From Musa acuminata AAA Group (taxonomy: Eukaryota > Streptophyta > Magnoliopsida > Zingiberales > Musaceae), in the NCBI RefSeq assembly GCF_036884655.1, contig NC_088338.1:2101001-2165000 (forward strand): a stretch of 64,000 nucleotides of DNA. Reading direction: 5' to 3'. The notes below the pieces were generated by a model. That model saw only the letters and a list, made by a program, of their open reading frames with translations. It had not been told where the DNA came from and made no database searches. The position numbers were made by a program, and so were the translations under genes. Each line of letters opens with the position of its first letter. Within the stretch, counting starts at the first letter, position 1. Shown here piece after piece: positions 47,701 through 58,967 of this stretch.

Positions 47701-48776
47701 ATGGCCGCCCTTCTTATCTTGTTGTCAATGCTGATGAAAGTGAACCTGGCACATGTAAAGACAGAGAAATCATGCGTCATGATCCTCATAAACTTCTGGA
47801 AGGGTGCCTGATTGCTGGAGTTGGTATGAGGGCAACAGCTGCATACATCTACATAAGAGGAGAATATGTAAATGAACGATTGACACTTGAGAAGGCGAGA
47901 AAGGAAGCATATCAAGCTGGATTATTGGGGAAGAATGCTTGTGGATCAGGTTATGATTTTGATGTTCATATACACTTTGGTGCTGGAGCTTACATCTGTG
48001 GTGAAGAGACAGCATTATTGGAGAGCCTTGAAGGCAAACAAGGGAAACCAAGATTAAAGCCTCCTTTCCCAGCAAATGCAGGACTATATGGCTGTCCGAC
48101 TACTGTAACAAATGTGGAGACTGTGGCTGTATCTCCCACAATTTTGCGGCGAGGACCTGAATGGTTTGCAAGCTTTGGCCGGAAAAATAATTCTGGCACA
48201 AAACTGTTCTGTGTATCTGGTCATGTGAACAAGCCTTGCACGGTGGAAGAGGAGATGAGTATCCCACTGAAGGAATTGATAGAGAGGCATTGTGGTGGCG
48301 TTCGAGGAGGCTGGGACAACCTGTTGGCAGTTATCCCGGGAGGTTCTTCTGTTCCCCTCCTTCCCAAGCACATATGTGATGATGTCATTATGGATTACGA
48401 TGCTCTTAAAGCTGTTCAGTCTGGACTGGGTACTGCAGCGGTGATTGTTATGGACAAATCCACTGATGTCGTGGATGCAATAGCAAGACTGTCTTACTTC
48501 TACAAGCACGAGAGTTGCGGTCAGTGCACACCCTGCAGGGAGGGAACCGGATGGCTGTGGATGATTATGGAGAGGTTGAAGGTGGGGAATGCCAAGCTGG
48601 AGGAGATTGATATGCTTCAGGAAGTCACCAAGCAGATCGAAGGGCACACTATATGCGCTCTGGGTGATGCTGCTGCATGGCCGGTACAGGGACTTATCAG
48701 GCATTTTAGGCCAGAACTAGAAAGGAGAATCAGGGAGAGGGCCGAGAGAGAGCTCTTGGAGGCTGCAGCTGCTTAA
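44799..48776 (+). CDS. NDUFV1: NADH dehydrogenase (ubiquinone) flavoprotein 1, complex I 51 kDa subunit
   Basis: Exon 1 is 44799-44864 (22 codons, donor GTAAGT) and exon 2 is 47313-48776; together they give 509 aa. The protein is the NADH- and FMN-binding entry point of mitochondrial complex I. Exon 1 encodes [20 protein letters not shown], an arginine/serine-rich acid-free presequence, and exon 2 continues through a proline run (QPPPPPPP) into the mature protein. Visible motifs are [13 protein letters not shown] (FMN/NADH loop, about 129-141), [12 protein letters not shown], and the N3 4Fe-4S cluster cysteines C424, C427, C430 ([13 protein letters not shown]) and C470 (HTICALGD). The start was chosen because its frame enters exon 2 in phase. 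The match to plant orthologues is very close, with a slightly longer presequence. Confidence 0.95.
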
Positions 48777-49130
48777 ATCCTCTGGCCTTTCCTTTTCAAG
48801 AGCTTTCTCTGCTTCTTTTCATCAAACTTATGAGAATAATCAATTGTTGGTGGACATCCTAATGAGAACACAGCTCTGCATGCTGTTTCTGACCTTGTCC
48901 TCTACACAGACCTATTTGTCTGAGCTCTTCCAAGATCAGATCCATGTTGTTGGATCCCTGAGCCTGCAAATTCTGCAATTGTTTTCTTTTGAGGATAATT
49001 CATTTTTTGTCTGCCCATGAATATATATTGGGAATCTTGTCAAATTTCATTAATATATTTTTATGACTTTAAGTTTATTGTACAAATCCACTCATTTATT
49101 TTGTTACGAAATATTCATGTTTGAAAAGCG
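48777..49130 (+). other. 3' flank of the complex I gene
   Basis: Probable 3' UTR and downstream sequence. No further gene was seen before the duplicated units begin. Confidence 0.5.
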
Positions 49131-50091
49131 ATTGAAAAAAAAAAAGAAAGAATAGTCTCGATAAATATGAACCGGATTATATATATTAATTTTGATTTAT
49201 ATTTAAAAATTTTAAAATTTTGATTGAATTGATGTCTCAATTAATATATATTAATCTTGATTAATTTGATTTATCGATATTAGATTTTTAACATATTCAA
49301 AGATATTATTCTTACGACTCAAATATCAATCATCATACAACAGTATATGTCAACTCAAATAATCATGGAGGCTTAATCTTAATCTAACCTGCCAAGCCCT
49401 TAGGATTCGGAATTGTTGATCGATCGCTCACTATGTGTATATGTTAATCTCTTCAAAAGTCTTGAATTATTTGGTTGATTGGGCCTTTTTTTTTTAATAT
49501 GTATAAGTTACTATATTTTATTTGGTTGAGTGAGCCAATAATCTCTCTTCTTGCATGTTGTTTGTTGATGATATAAGATTATTTTCTCTTTTGAATCTAA
49601 TAATATATATTTTTGCATGTTCTTTTGTAGGTAACACAAGGTTGCTTTTGGACTTATCCTTTGTGGATCGCAAGAGTAATAGACACTCGAACAAATTTAG
49701 CTGATAACACGTTCCAATCCACACCAAGTAATAAAAATGAGACAAGCATACTTCTCAATTAACACAGCAAATGCCCAGTAATTCTCATGAGAAAGTACGT
49801 ATAGAGTACGGGGAGGCTACCGGTAGAAACGATCTTTTCGGTTCCGCGTTGCTTGCAGATGTCAGCAGATTCCTAAGTTTCGGAGCCACGATGTTTATAC
49901 TTACGAGAAGACACATGAAATAAAAGGACAGAGAGAGAGAGAGAGAGAGAGAGATCTGCATGGTTTCGAGTCCATTCAACATAGTATTCCTGTGACTTCA
50001 TGATTCCATTCAAAGGTCGTTACGAGGATTGCTTCGCATCTTCATGTTTGACGAGTACTTCATTCGCCATGTATAGCGTCAGGGACGGACC

Positions 50092-50413
50092 AAAAGGTTT
50101 GAAATGGATGCGGTGTTACTACTCGTTAACGGGTTATCTGAGTGAGCTTTACTACTAATTAACTTTGAGCAATGAGCTAACGTAATGTATAACATCGAAG
50201 ACGTACACTAATAAAATTAATGTATTCATTGCTTTCGCTCACTTCTATTCATCACATTCATTGGTTTCTCTCTCCATCTCTTTCGTCAACTTGTACAAAG
50301 TCATATATGACATATTTATAACGCGATATAGTGGATGTTAATTACCCGTTAACCCGTTAATGACTAGTAAACCACCTTGAAGTCCATACGACCGCATCCA
50401 TTTCAAACCTTTT
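50092..50413. repeat. Perfect 22-bp inverted repeat in the unit A promoter
   Basis: AAAAGGTTTGAAATGGATGC plus GG (50092-50113) is exactly the reverse complement of 50392-50413. A second inverted pair, CGTTAACGGGTTA and TTACCCGTTAACCCG, lies inside it. It may be the remains of a small inverted-repeat element fixed in the promoter before the unit was duplicated. Confidence 0.85.
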
Positions 50414-50542
50414 GACGACTTACCAAATACTTGGACCATGACACCGTCGAGCACGAAGACGGGAAGCAAAACCTCGTCAAGAACAAACAAATGCGTTTGG
50501 AATGGAGCCACAAAGTCTCAGTAATAGTATTGTGACCCACCC

Positions 50543-50560
50543 ATATATATATATATATAT
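50543..50560 (+). promoter_or_regulatory. TATA region of peptide gene A, an (AT)9 tract
   Basis: CCCACCC then (AT)9 then GGAGCTCCCCCTCTCC, 117 bp before the ATG. The tract sits at the TATA position and is the only TATA candidate. Confidence 0.55.
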
Positions 50561-50676
50561 GGAGCTCCCCCTCTCCACCACCACACCCATCTCAACCTCG
50601 GTAGTGATAACCTACAGACTTGTTGTTGGTAGTGAGAACCCATAGAAATAGTAATCTTACTTCCTGTCATCGATTC

Positions 50677-50889
50677 ATGGCCGTGGCGTGGAGGCAAGCG
50701 CTGGTGTTTCTGCTGCTGCTTTCGAGCTTGCAGTCCCCGGCAATGGCGGCGAGGCCGATGGAAGAGGAGTGGTGGAGAACGCAGGGCGGCCTCCTGTTGG
50801 GGTCCCGAAAACAACGGACGGTGCCGCCTTCGGGAGCTTCAGGTTGCAATCACAACAGCAATAATGGTGGCGGCGGGCCTTGTCCATGA
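50677..50889 (+). CDS. Small secreted cysteine-containing peptide precursor, copy A (70 aa)
   Basis: The ATG at 50677 is the first in frame; the open frame reaches upstream only through non-ATG codons. Residues 1-24 are a signal peptide (VFLLLLSSLQSPAMA) ending at an AMA/ARP cleavage-like site. Then come an acidic-tryptophan stretch (EEEWWRTQGG), a basic GSRKQR and the tail TVPPSGASGCNHNSNN, GGGGPCP, with Cys57 and Cys69. This architecture (signal, variable pro-region, basic site, short C-terminal motif with PSGxSxC) is that of plant peptide hormones. The two cysteines and the ARP start recall the SCREW/CTNIP phytocytokines; CLE or IDA-like relationships are weaker. No receptor or function can be assigned from sequence. 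Confidence 0.75.
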   Translation: MAVAWRQALVFLLLLSSLQSPAMAARPMEEEWWRTQGGLLLGSRKQRTVPPSGASGCNHNSNNGGGGPCP

Positions 50890-52193
50890 CAGTCGTCGCT
50901 GCGTGCGAAGATTTGAATCCTCCCTACGTCTCGAGAATCACATGCAGCAGCCTTTTTCTTTTATTGTAGAAATTATAGAACCTAATTTTCTCTTAGTAGT
51001 CTGCACTCGCACACAGGTCTCACTATTTCATCCAATAACGTATGCTTCCAATACAGTTAGTTCTTAACGATGTCGTGTCTGTACTCGCACACAATAACGT
51101 CTCACTATTTCTACCAATAATGTATGTTTCTAACACAATTCTTAATTATTTCGTGTATGCTTATTGTTGTTTCTTGTTGAGGAGCTTCTGTTTTGAAACT
51201 GAGATTCCCTTATCCTATTGTTATTCGCTATATATATATATATAAATAACATAAGATCATAGAATTACTATTAATGATGGATACAGTAGGTGAAGTAAGG
51301 ATGATACTCAAAAGATTAGACTATAGGAAGGGGTGAGGAGGAACGTAATGGACGATGATGAACATTAGGATTGAAGGGGGTGGTTTGACGTGAGGATGGT
51401 GATCGACTTGAAAGATGAAACCGTGTAATATTTTATTTAATTTGTATATTTTATCTTCTAGTATTTAATTTCAAATCCTTTAGGCTACTTTACATAAATC
51501 TCCTTTTATACCTTAAAGAATGATTTAAAATCAAATGAATAAATCCATCATTTTTTTGGACTGTCAATATTCATACTGTTCTAATTGTATTAATTCTAAT
51601 AACTGAAAGAAAGTAATGAAAGAAAAATTTTAGTTTTTTAAAGATAATTTTAAGTTATAATATTTTGAATTAAATAATTTTTGGACTCTCTTTTTGCATG
51701 TTGTTTGTGGATAACATAAGATTATTTTCCCTTTTGAATCTAATAATATATATTTTTGCATGTTCTTTTGTAGATAACACAAGGTTGCTTTTGGACTTAC
51801 CCTTTTGTCGATCGCAAGAGTAATAGACTACTCGAACAAATTTAGCTGATAACATGTTACAATCTACACCCAAGTAATGAAAAAAATGAGACAAGTATAC
51901 TTCTCAATTAACACAGCAAATGCCCACTAATTCTCATGAGAAAGGATCTTTTTGTTTCCGCGTTGCCTGCAGATGTCAGCAGATTCCTAAGTTTCGGAGC
52001 CACGATGTTTATAATTACGAGAAGACAGAGAGGAAATAAAAGGAGAGAGAGAGAGATCTGCATGGTTTCGAGTCCATTCAACGTAGCATTCATGTGACTT
52101 CATGATTCCATTCAAAGGTCTTTACGAGGATTGCTTCGCATCTTCATGTTTGACGAGTACTTCATTCGCTATGTATAGCGTCAGGGACGGGCC

Positions 52194-52459
52194 AAAAGGT
52201 TTGAAATGGATGCGGACTTCCTCCGGCTTTGTTACTACTCGTTAACGGGTTATCCGAGTGAGCTTTACTACTCATTAACTTTGAGCAATGAGCTAACGTA
52301 ATGTATAACATCGAAGACGTACACTAATAAAATTAATGTATTCATTGCTTTCGCTCACTTCTATTCATCACATCCATTGGATGTTAATTACCCGTTAACC
52401 CGTTTATGACAAGTAAACCACCTTGAAGTCCATTCGACCGCATCCAATTCAAACTTTTT
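52194..52459. repeat. Inverted repeat in the unit B promoter (imperfect)
   Basis: The left arm 52194-52215 is identical to that of unit A. The right arm 52438-52459 has two substitutions. The loop is shorter than in A and C because of the 67-bp deletion. Confidence 0.75.
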
Positions 52460-52560
52460 GATCACTTACCAAATACTTGGACCATGACACAGTCGACCAC
52501 GAAGACGGGAATGCGTTTGGAATGGAGCGACAAAGTCTCGGTAATAGTATTAAGACCCAC

Positions 52561-52562
<2 letters not shown>

Positions 52563-52598
<36 letters not shown>
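52563..52598 (+). promoter_or_regulatory. TATA region of peptide gene B, an (AT)18 tract
   Basis: The same flanks as in unit A (CCCACCC before, GGAGTTCCCCCTCTCC after) enclose a tract twice as long, 117 bp before the ATG. Confidence 0.55.
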
Positions 52599-52600
<2 letters not shown>

Positions 52601-52714
52601 AGTTCCCCCTCTCCACCACCACACCCATCTCAACCTCGGTAGTGATAACCCGCAGAATTGTTGTTGGCAGTGAGAACCCATAGAAAGAGTAATCTTACTT
52701 CCTGTCATCGATTC

Positions 52715-52942
52715 ATGGCCGTGGCGTGGAGCCAAGCGCTGGTGTTTCTGCTGCTGCTTTCGAGCATGCAGTCGCCGGCAGTGGCGGCGAGGCCTATGGA
52801 AGAGGAGTGGTGGAGAACGCAGGGCGGCCTCCTGTTGGGGTCCCGAAAACAACAGACGGTGCCGTCTTCGGGATCTTCGGGTTGCAATCACAACGGTAAC
52901 GACAGAGGCAGCGGACGTTGTTTCCCGCCCCGTACTCCATGA
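52715..52942 (+). CDS. Small secreted cysteine-containing peptide precursor, copy B (75 aa)
   Basis: Paralogue of copy A. The signal peptide and the ARPMEEEWWRTQGG stretch are almost unchanged. The tail differs: QTVPSSGSSGCNHNGNDRGS, then GRCFPPRTP, five residues longer. The cysteines remain at 57 and 69 although the residues between them changed, which suggests the spacing is kept by selection. The start is chosen as in copy A. The change of the residue before TVP from R to Q could affect processing. Confidence 0.75.
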   Translation: MAVAWSQALVFLLLLSSMQSPAVAARPMEEEWWRTQGGLLLGSRKQQTVPSSGSSGCNHNGNDRGSGRCFPPRTP

Positions 52943-53593
52943 CAGTCGTCGATGCGTACGAAGATTTGAACCCTCCCTACGGCTCTAGAATCACATGCAT
53001 CAGCCTTTTTCTCTTATCGTTGAAATTATAGAACCTAATTTTCTCTTAGCACTCTGCACTCGCACGCAGGTCTTACTATTTCAACCAATAACGCATGTTT
53101 CCAATACAGTTCTTAACGATGTCGTGTCTGTACTCGCACACAGGTCTCACTTTTTCCACCAGTTATGTATGCTTCCAATACAATTCTTAATTATTTGTTG
53201 TTTCTTGTTGAGGAGCTTTTGTTTTGAAACCGAGATTCCCTGATCCTCTTGTTATTCATTATATATATGTATGACAATATCATAAGATCATAGAATTGCT
53301 ATTAAAGATGGATACGATGCGATAACACTAATAGGTGAAGCTGAAGTAAGGATGATACTCGAAAGATTAAGCCATAGGAAGGGGTGAGGAGGAACGTAAT
53401 GGACGGTGATGAACATGAGGGTTGAAGCAGGTTGTTGACCGTGAGGTGTAGCTTGAATGAATATTTCGTTGATTATAAAAGTCAATGGATGAGTTGACTC
53501 GGACCCATATGTATGTAAAATTGACTTCTAGGCACCATCTTGAATGAGTTGGTGACGTCATAACTATCAAAGTTAGCAGCCGTGCATCTTGAA

Positions 53594-53599
<6 letters not shown>

Positions 53600-53669
<70 letters not shown>
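53600..53669 (+). repeat. Compound (AT)n(AG)n microsatellite
   Basis: About 41 bp of alternating AT followed by about 29 bp of AG. Confidence 0.95.
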
Positions 53670-53673
<4 letters not shown>

Positions 53674-53946
53674 GGTGATGCTTTCAACCATCTGATTTGA
53701 TAACAATTCTGATTTGATATTCTTGATTGCTTTGATGTAACAGTCATCTTTCAGCTGTTCTATCAATTGTGATGTAACAATTCTGATTTGATATTATTGA
53801 TGATACCAGACCACATACAAACAACAGCGACTAAATGTGAGAGGAGTGTGCGAGTATGAAGTTCTATCAATTCCGAATAGCGAGTAAAAAGGTTGATATA
53901 GTTAGTGCTACATACGCATGCAGGGTTGATATAGTAATGATGCATC

Positions 53947-54167
53947 TCATGCGGCGGGCGGAAAACAACGTCCGCAGCGAGTATCGATGGGGTCATGGTT
54001 GCAACACGAAGGTCTCGAACGCGTCACAGCTGTTGTTTCCGGGACCCCATCAAGAATCTGCGATGCGGGCTCCCCCATTCCTCTTCCATCGGCCTCGCCG
54101 CCATCAGCGATTGCAAGCTCCAAACCAGTAGCAGAAAATATAGCAGCTGCCAACACGCCATGGCCAT
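53947..54167 (-). pseudogene. Small secreted peptide precursor, copy D, frameshifted
   Basis: Read on minus from ATG 54167, the frame gives a signal peptide (FLLLVWSLQSLMA), then ARPMEEEW and GSRKQQL, homologous to copies A-C, and meets a TGA at once. The conserved two-cysteine tail (CCNHD, then CGRCFPPAA) continues in the next frame to a stop at 53947. The stretch between KQQ and the tail is 23 nt where copy B has 24, so a one-base loss explains the break. The Cys to Cys spacing of 12 residues is preserved in the shifted frame. A sequencing error cannot be excluded. A minus-strand TATA (CTATATATATAG) lies at 54244-54255. Confidence 0.7.
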
Positions 54168-54255
54168 GAATCACCAATGGAACCAATATCGGCAATCTCT
54201 TCTTCTGATTACTCTTGTTATGGCGCTGTGTTAGCAGCGTTTCTATATATATAGA

Positions 54256-55040
54256 TTAATAGAGAGGTAGCTATACCGGAGAGAGAAGGATGGTTTTGTT
54301 TTGAGTGTAAAGAGAGCGAGAGAGAAAAAAAAGGTTGACTTCGTTCCGATTATGGAGAGGCTGTGATTTGCCTAAGTAAATGATTCTGGTGAGGAGTTTG
54401 GCAGATTGAGAATAAATAAAATAATTTTTTCATGATATCGAATGCGAATGATCATCTGACACTCAATTATCCCTATAAGATTGTTATCACTCTCGATGAT
54501 CGACTGTGCTAGATCTAGAAATTCTAGACCTATAAATCTGGTATCAAAAAGTAAAGTATTGTATTATTAGTACCTCGAGTCTAAAGACTAAACACATAAT
54601 TAGGATCACAGAATCATTATCTAACGATGAAGTATTATTAATCCTTCAGTATTCCGTGAGCGAATCATTCAGTGAACTCATTCTCCAATGATCATTTGCA
54701 CTATATCTGTAGTGTCCCTATAAGTAGCTTTAAGACCAACTGCCTCCATCATATAGACAGGTATATAGTAGACTGGTCTTTCCGGTTATCTCAATGTCTC
54801 TCTTAAGTAACTTATGATCGGGAATATTTAAAATTTGTGTTTACAAGCAATTTGGTCTTATTATCATAATCTCATCATTATCCAATTCTTATTGTACAAA
54901 TCCATAGACATCATAATATATCAGTCAAGTAATATAAAATAAGAAAATACTATAATAATAATAACCAAAGAGACCGTGCAACGTGACACACGTGTCATCA
55001 CTCATGTGATTGACTTGTAAGGCACCTGTAACTAGTAGTT
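54256..55040. mobile_element. Probable Copia-type LTR retrotransposon remnant
   Basis: From about 54430 the sequence reads like non-coding LTR-region DNA of large plant Copia elements: GTCCCTATAAGTAGCTTTAAGACC, then TATAGACAGGTATATAGTAG and TGATCGGGAAT. It ends ACACGTGTCATCACTCATGTG, TGACTTGTAAGGCACC. Recognition is from memory of such repeats. No terminal dinucleotides or coding domains were found. Confidence 0.35.
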
Positions 55041-55840
55041 CAATCCTTTACTAGAAGTAGCCAACAAGGACAAGAATGAGGAAGCTTACAACGATGACGA
55101 GGAGGACGGGGGATGTGGAACGAGAGGGCGAATTCCATGGGCCTTATGGCTCCTTACACTTGATTTGCTAATCACACTAATGGAGGAGTCCTTTGTCGGT
55201 TGACATTGAAGTCCAAAGCTAGTGGCGTCCTTATGAGCATGATGCCGCAAGCGGCCTTGCTCTCAGATGAGGGATGTTACATGGTGGCTCTCAAGGTGAA
55301 AGCGTCACTGATAGGATTGTTCGCCCCTCGATTGATCTAATGATGGTGCTAGACGTAAGCTAAGGCATGACAAGGGAAAAGCTCTGAATACCGAAGCACG
55401 CAATATGGTTAGTGATTTCCTCTATGCCTCGGGGGACCGGCTATCTATTGTGGCCTTCTTAACCATCCTCCCTTTACGACGAATGTTGAGATAAAACTAG
55501 TGCACCACACACCAAATAATGGAAAGGCTCGTTTTGAAAGAAATTGATTAGGCAACCAGTCTACATTTTCAAATCTACATATTATCATTTTTTTTAAAAT
55601 TTAAATTATACATATTATTATATTAATGGTTATTATGAGTTAATATGCTATGTACGCAGACTCTAACATTTGTTAACTCAGACTTAACGAGAATGACTTA
55701 TATGTTATATTTTCAAAAACGTATGAGTTATTTTATATACAAGTAAACCATAAGAGCACCTAAACCACAAGGCTAAAATAAACTTTAACTCTTAATTTTA
55801 TAATAGAAATTTATTCATATTTATTTTGTTAAAAAATAGA
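55041..55840. other. Unassigned repeat-like DNA
   Basis: A GC-richer block (about 55060-55490) is abruptly bounded by AT-rich DNA, as expected of retrotransposon fragments. No open frame with a recognisable domain was seen. Confidence 0.35.
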
Positions 55841-55887
55841 AGAGATTGAAAAATAATTCTCATATTGATAAAAATTAAGAGAATTAA

Positions 55888-55890
<3 letters not shown>

Positions 55891-55930
<40 letters not shown>
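55891..55930 (+). repeat. (AT)n microsatellite
   Basis: An AT run of about 40 bp at the left part of unit C; unit A has a shorter tract at the corresponding place (about 49178). Confidence 0.9.
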
Positions 55931-55935
<5 letters not shown>

Positions 55936-56120
55936 TCAAATTATATTTTAAAATTTTAAAATTTTAAAATGATTTTGAGTTAATATATGTTAATTCTGAT
56001 TAATTTAATTTATCATTATTAAATTTTTAACCTATTCAAAGATATTGTTCTTATATCAATCACTATATAACAACAAGTGTCAATCACTATACCAATCACT
56101 ATCAATAACTATCTAACCTC

Positions 56121-57678
56121 TGTTAGGATCAAGAGCGGCACTAAGCGGGAGGAGGTGAATTAGTGCAGCGGTAAAATCATGTCTTCAAAACTTTTCGTTT
56201 CGATTAAAACTGATTCTGATGAAAACCGATTTCGGAAACTTAACTTTGAAAGCATACGTTTATGAAGTGAATGCAGTAGGCAAGTAAAGATTCAGTTCGC
56301 AGTATGTAAATGATACGAAGTAAATGCAAACCAGAGAACACGCCAATTTTATAGTGGTTCGGTTGTCATAACCTGCATCCACTCCGCCGATTCCTCTTCC
56401 GTCGAGGCCACTGGCATCCACTATCGATCTTCTTTTAATAGGCGAAGATCAACCTCCTTCTTACACCCCTCTTCTCGTTTTCACGGGTTTAGGAGACAAC
56501 ACTTACAAGCACTCACTCCTCTCTTATAGAATTCTAAACTTAGAGTGGAAGAGGGAATTTATAAAAAGATTGCAGCAGCATTCTCTCACTTTTGAATTCT
56601 CTATGCTTGTGTTTTTTAACCAGGGATGAGAGGGGTATTTATAGGCTTCAAGTTGATTCAAACTTGGAGCCTAAAAATATCTCATCCCGGGTCTCCTGAG
56701 CACGGGCAGTACCACCGCTAATGTCAGTTTAACACTGAAACTGCACTGGACGGTACCACCACCCAGTCTGGCGGTACCACCGCCTGGAATCCTGTGTTGG
56801 GCGATACCACCACCCAGATTGGTGATACCACCACCTGACATAGTCTCGAAGACTGTGCCATAACGGTGCCACTTCTTGGGGCACTGTTTGGGCCTCTCAT
56901 TGGGCCCAACACAGTCCTTACATGGGCCTAACTGGCCCCTAATTGAGTTGGCCCAAATCTAAACTCAATTACGTGCTAACTATGATTCCTAAGACATTTG
57001 CTAAGTTAAACAAGTCCCTATGTCTTGGTTTCTTCTGGCGAGCTTCCAGCAAACTTCTGACGATCTCAAGGTAATATTCCAGTGGACTCCTAGCAAGCTC
57101 CTGAACTTCACGACGATCTTCTTGGTGAGTTCCGATGAGCTTCTTTGGTAAGCTCTAAAACTTCTCGGCCGGTTCTAATAGAACTTCCGACGAACTCTCG
57201 AACTCCCAACAAAATCGCGTCCTTGACTCCGGGACTTCATTTTACTTCATACCTTGCTATCGTAGTTAATTCTGCACATGTAAAACACACTTTGATCTAG
57301 ACAATTAATACTAAGCATTAATCATATTGTCCGGCATGTCATTGGTCCCTCGACGCTTCGTCCTATTCTTCGGCGCATCGTCCTCTCTTGTGGCCTATTG
57401 CCCAATCGGCCAGTTGACTCGGCAACTCCGATATCCTTGGTGTAATATCCGCTCTTCTTGGCCCGATGCCCGAATCCATGGCCCAAAGTCTTCTGTCGAT
57501 ACGTCGACCGATCCTCCAGCTCGACGTCCAATCTTCTGACATATTTTTCTCCGACCAAACATGATTCTTCCTACTTTAAGTGTCTCATCCTGATCGAAGC
57601 ATTCCGCGTCACTTAAAACACAGATTAAAACATAAATACTTATCAATTGGTTTCATCATTAAAATCCGAGATTCAACA
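56121..57678. mobile_element. 1.56 kb TG...CA insertion splitting unit C (solo-LTR-like)
   Basis: It begins TGTTAGGATC and ends GATTCAACA, giving TGTT...AACA termini. The paralogous stretch of unit A runs uninterrupted from ATCTAACCT to CAAGCCCTT, so the segment is an insertion after duplication. It holds short tandem GGCGGTACCACCGCC-type units (56740-56850). The flanking five bases (ACCTC and CCCTG) do not form a clean duplication, so solo LTR is a working label only. Confidence 0.5.
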
Positions 57679-58365
57679 CCCTGACCCTTCAGTCGTCAAG
57701 CCCTTCCACATTTGCCCTTCCACATTTGGTTGAGTGGGGCCATTTTGAACTTGGGATTGTTTTTAAGTATTCAAAATTGTTGATCGATCGCTCATTTCGG
57801 CGTGAGTGAGCCAATAATCTCTCTTTTTGCATTTTCTTTGTGGATGACATAAGATTATTTTTCCTTTTGAATCTAATAATATATATTTTTGCATGTTCTT
57901 TCGTAGATAACACAAGGTTGCTTTTGGACTTAACCTTTGTGGAGCGCAAGAGTAATAGACTACTCGAACAAATTTAGCTGATAACATGTTACAATCTACA
58001 CCAAGTAATGAAAAAAATGAGACAAGTATACTTCTCAATTAACACAGCAAAAGCCCACTAATTCTCATGAGAAAGTACGTATAGAGTGCGGGGAGGCTAC
58101 CGGTAGAAAGGATCTTTTCGTTTCCGCGTTGCCTGCAGATGTCTGCAGATTACTAAGTTTCGGAGCCACGATGTTTAAAATTATGAGAAGACAGAGAGGA
58201 AATAAAAGGAGAGAGAGAGAGAGAGAGATCTGCATGGTTTCGAGTCCATTCAACGTAGTATTCCTGTGACTTCATGATTCCATTCAAAGGTCGTTACGAG
58301 GATTGCTTCGCATCTTCATGTTTGACGAGTACTTCATTCGCTATGTATAGCGTCAGGGACGGACC

Positions 58366-58702
58366 AAAAGGTTTGAAATGGATGCGGACTTCCTCCGGCT
58401 TTGTTACTACTCGTTAACGGGTTATCTGTGTAAGATATTACTACTCATTAACTTTGAGCAATGAGCTAACGTAATGTATAACATCGAAGACGTACTCTAA
58501 TAAAATTAATGTATTCATTGCTTTCGCTCACTTCTATTCATCACATTCATTGGTTTCTCTCTCCATCTCTTTCGTCAACTTGTACAAAGTCATATATGAC
58601 ATATTTATAACGGGATATAGTGGATGTTAATTACCCGTTAACCCGTTAATGACTAGTAAACCACCTTGAAGTCCATACGACCGCATCCATTTCAAACCTT
58701 TT
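58366..58702. repeat. Perfect 22-bp inverted repeat in the unit C promoter
   Basis: Arms 58366-58387 and 58681-58702 are exact reverse complements and identical to those of unit A. Confidence 0.85.
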
Positions 58703-58831
58703 GACGACTTACCAAATACTTGGACCATGACACCGTCGAGCACGAAGACGGGAAGCAAAACCTCGTCAAGAACAAACAAATGCGTTTGGAATGGAGCCAC
58801 AAAGTCTCAGTAATAGTATTGTGACCCACCC

Positions 58832-58851
58832 ATATATATATATATATATAT
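58832..58851 (+). promoter_or_regulatory. TATA region of peptide gene C, an (AT)10 tract
   Basis: The flanks are the same as in unit A. The tract is one dinucleotide longer and lies 117 bp before the ATG. Confidence 0.55.
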
Positions 58852-58967
58852 GGAGCTCCCCCTCTCCACCACCACACCCATCTCAACCTCGGTAGTGATA
58901 ACCTACAGACTTGTTGTTGGTAGTGAGAACCCATAGAAATAGTAATCTTACTTCCTGTCATCGATTC

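Larger units (their letters stand above)
49130..51674 (+). repeat. Duplicated unit A carrying a small-peptide gene
   Basis: This segment recurs as units B and C downstream. The strongly conserved part begins near 49527 (GAGCCAATAATCTCTCTT). Weaker homology to the left flank of unit C reaches back to about 49130. It contains a (GA)n tract near 49930, a 22-bp inverted repeat, an (AT)n TATA tract, the peptide gene and an AT-rich 3' flank ending TTTTGAATTAA. Confidence 0.85.
51687..53455 (+). repeat. Duplicated unit B carrying a small-peptide gene
   Basis: It is homologous to unit A from CTCTCTTTTTGCATGTTG onward. It is more diverged than unit C and lacks about 67 bp (the TTGGTTTCTCTCTCC...GATATAG stretch) and about 23 bp (GCAAAACCTCGTC region) that A and C share. 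It starts within about 15 bp of the end of unit A, a head-to-tail tandem. Homology fades near 53455. Confidence 0.85.

Noticed and set aside
48084..48704. 206-codon minus-strand frame within the complex I exon
   Set aside because: It is the shadow of a strongly conserved coding exon on the plus strand.
50518..50814. Minus-strand frames over the peptide genes, for example rich in Arg, His and Pro
   Set aside because: They are reverse-strand shadows of the peptide precursors; the plus-strand reading has a signal peptide and conserved cysteines.
53367..53766. Minus-strand frames with Ser-Leu and Ile-Tyr runs near the (AT)n(AG)n tract
   Set aside because: They are translations of the compound microsatellite and its flanks.
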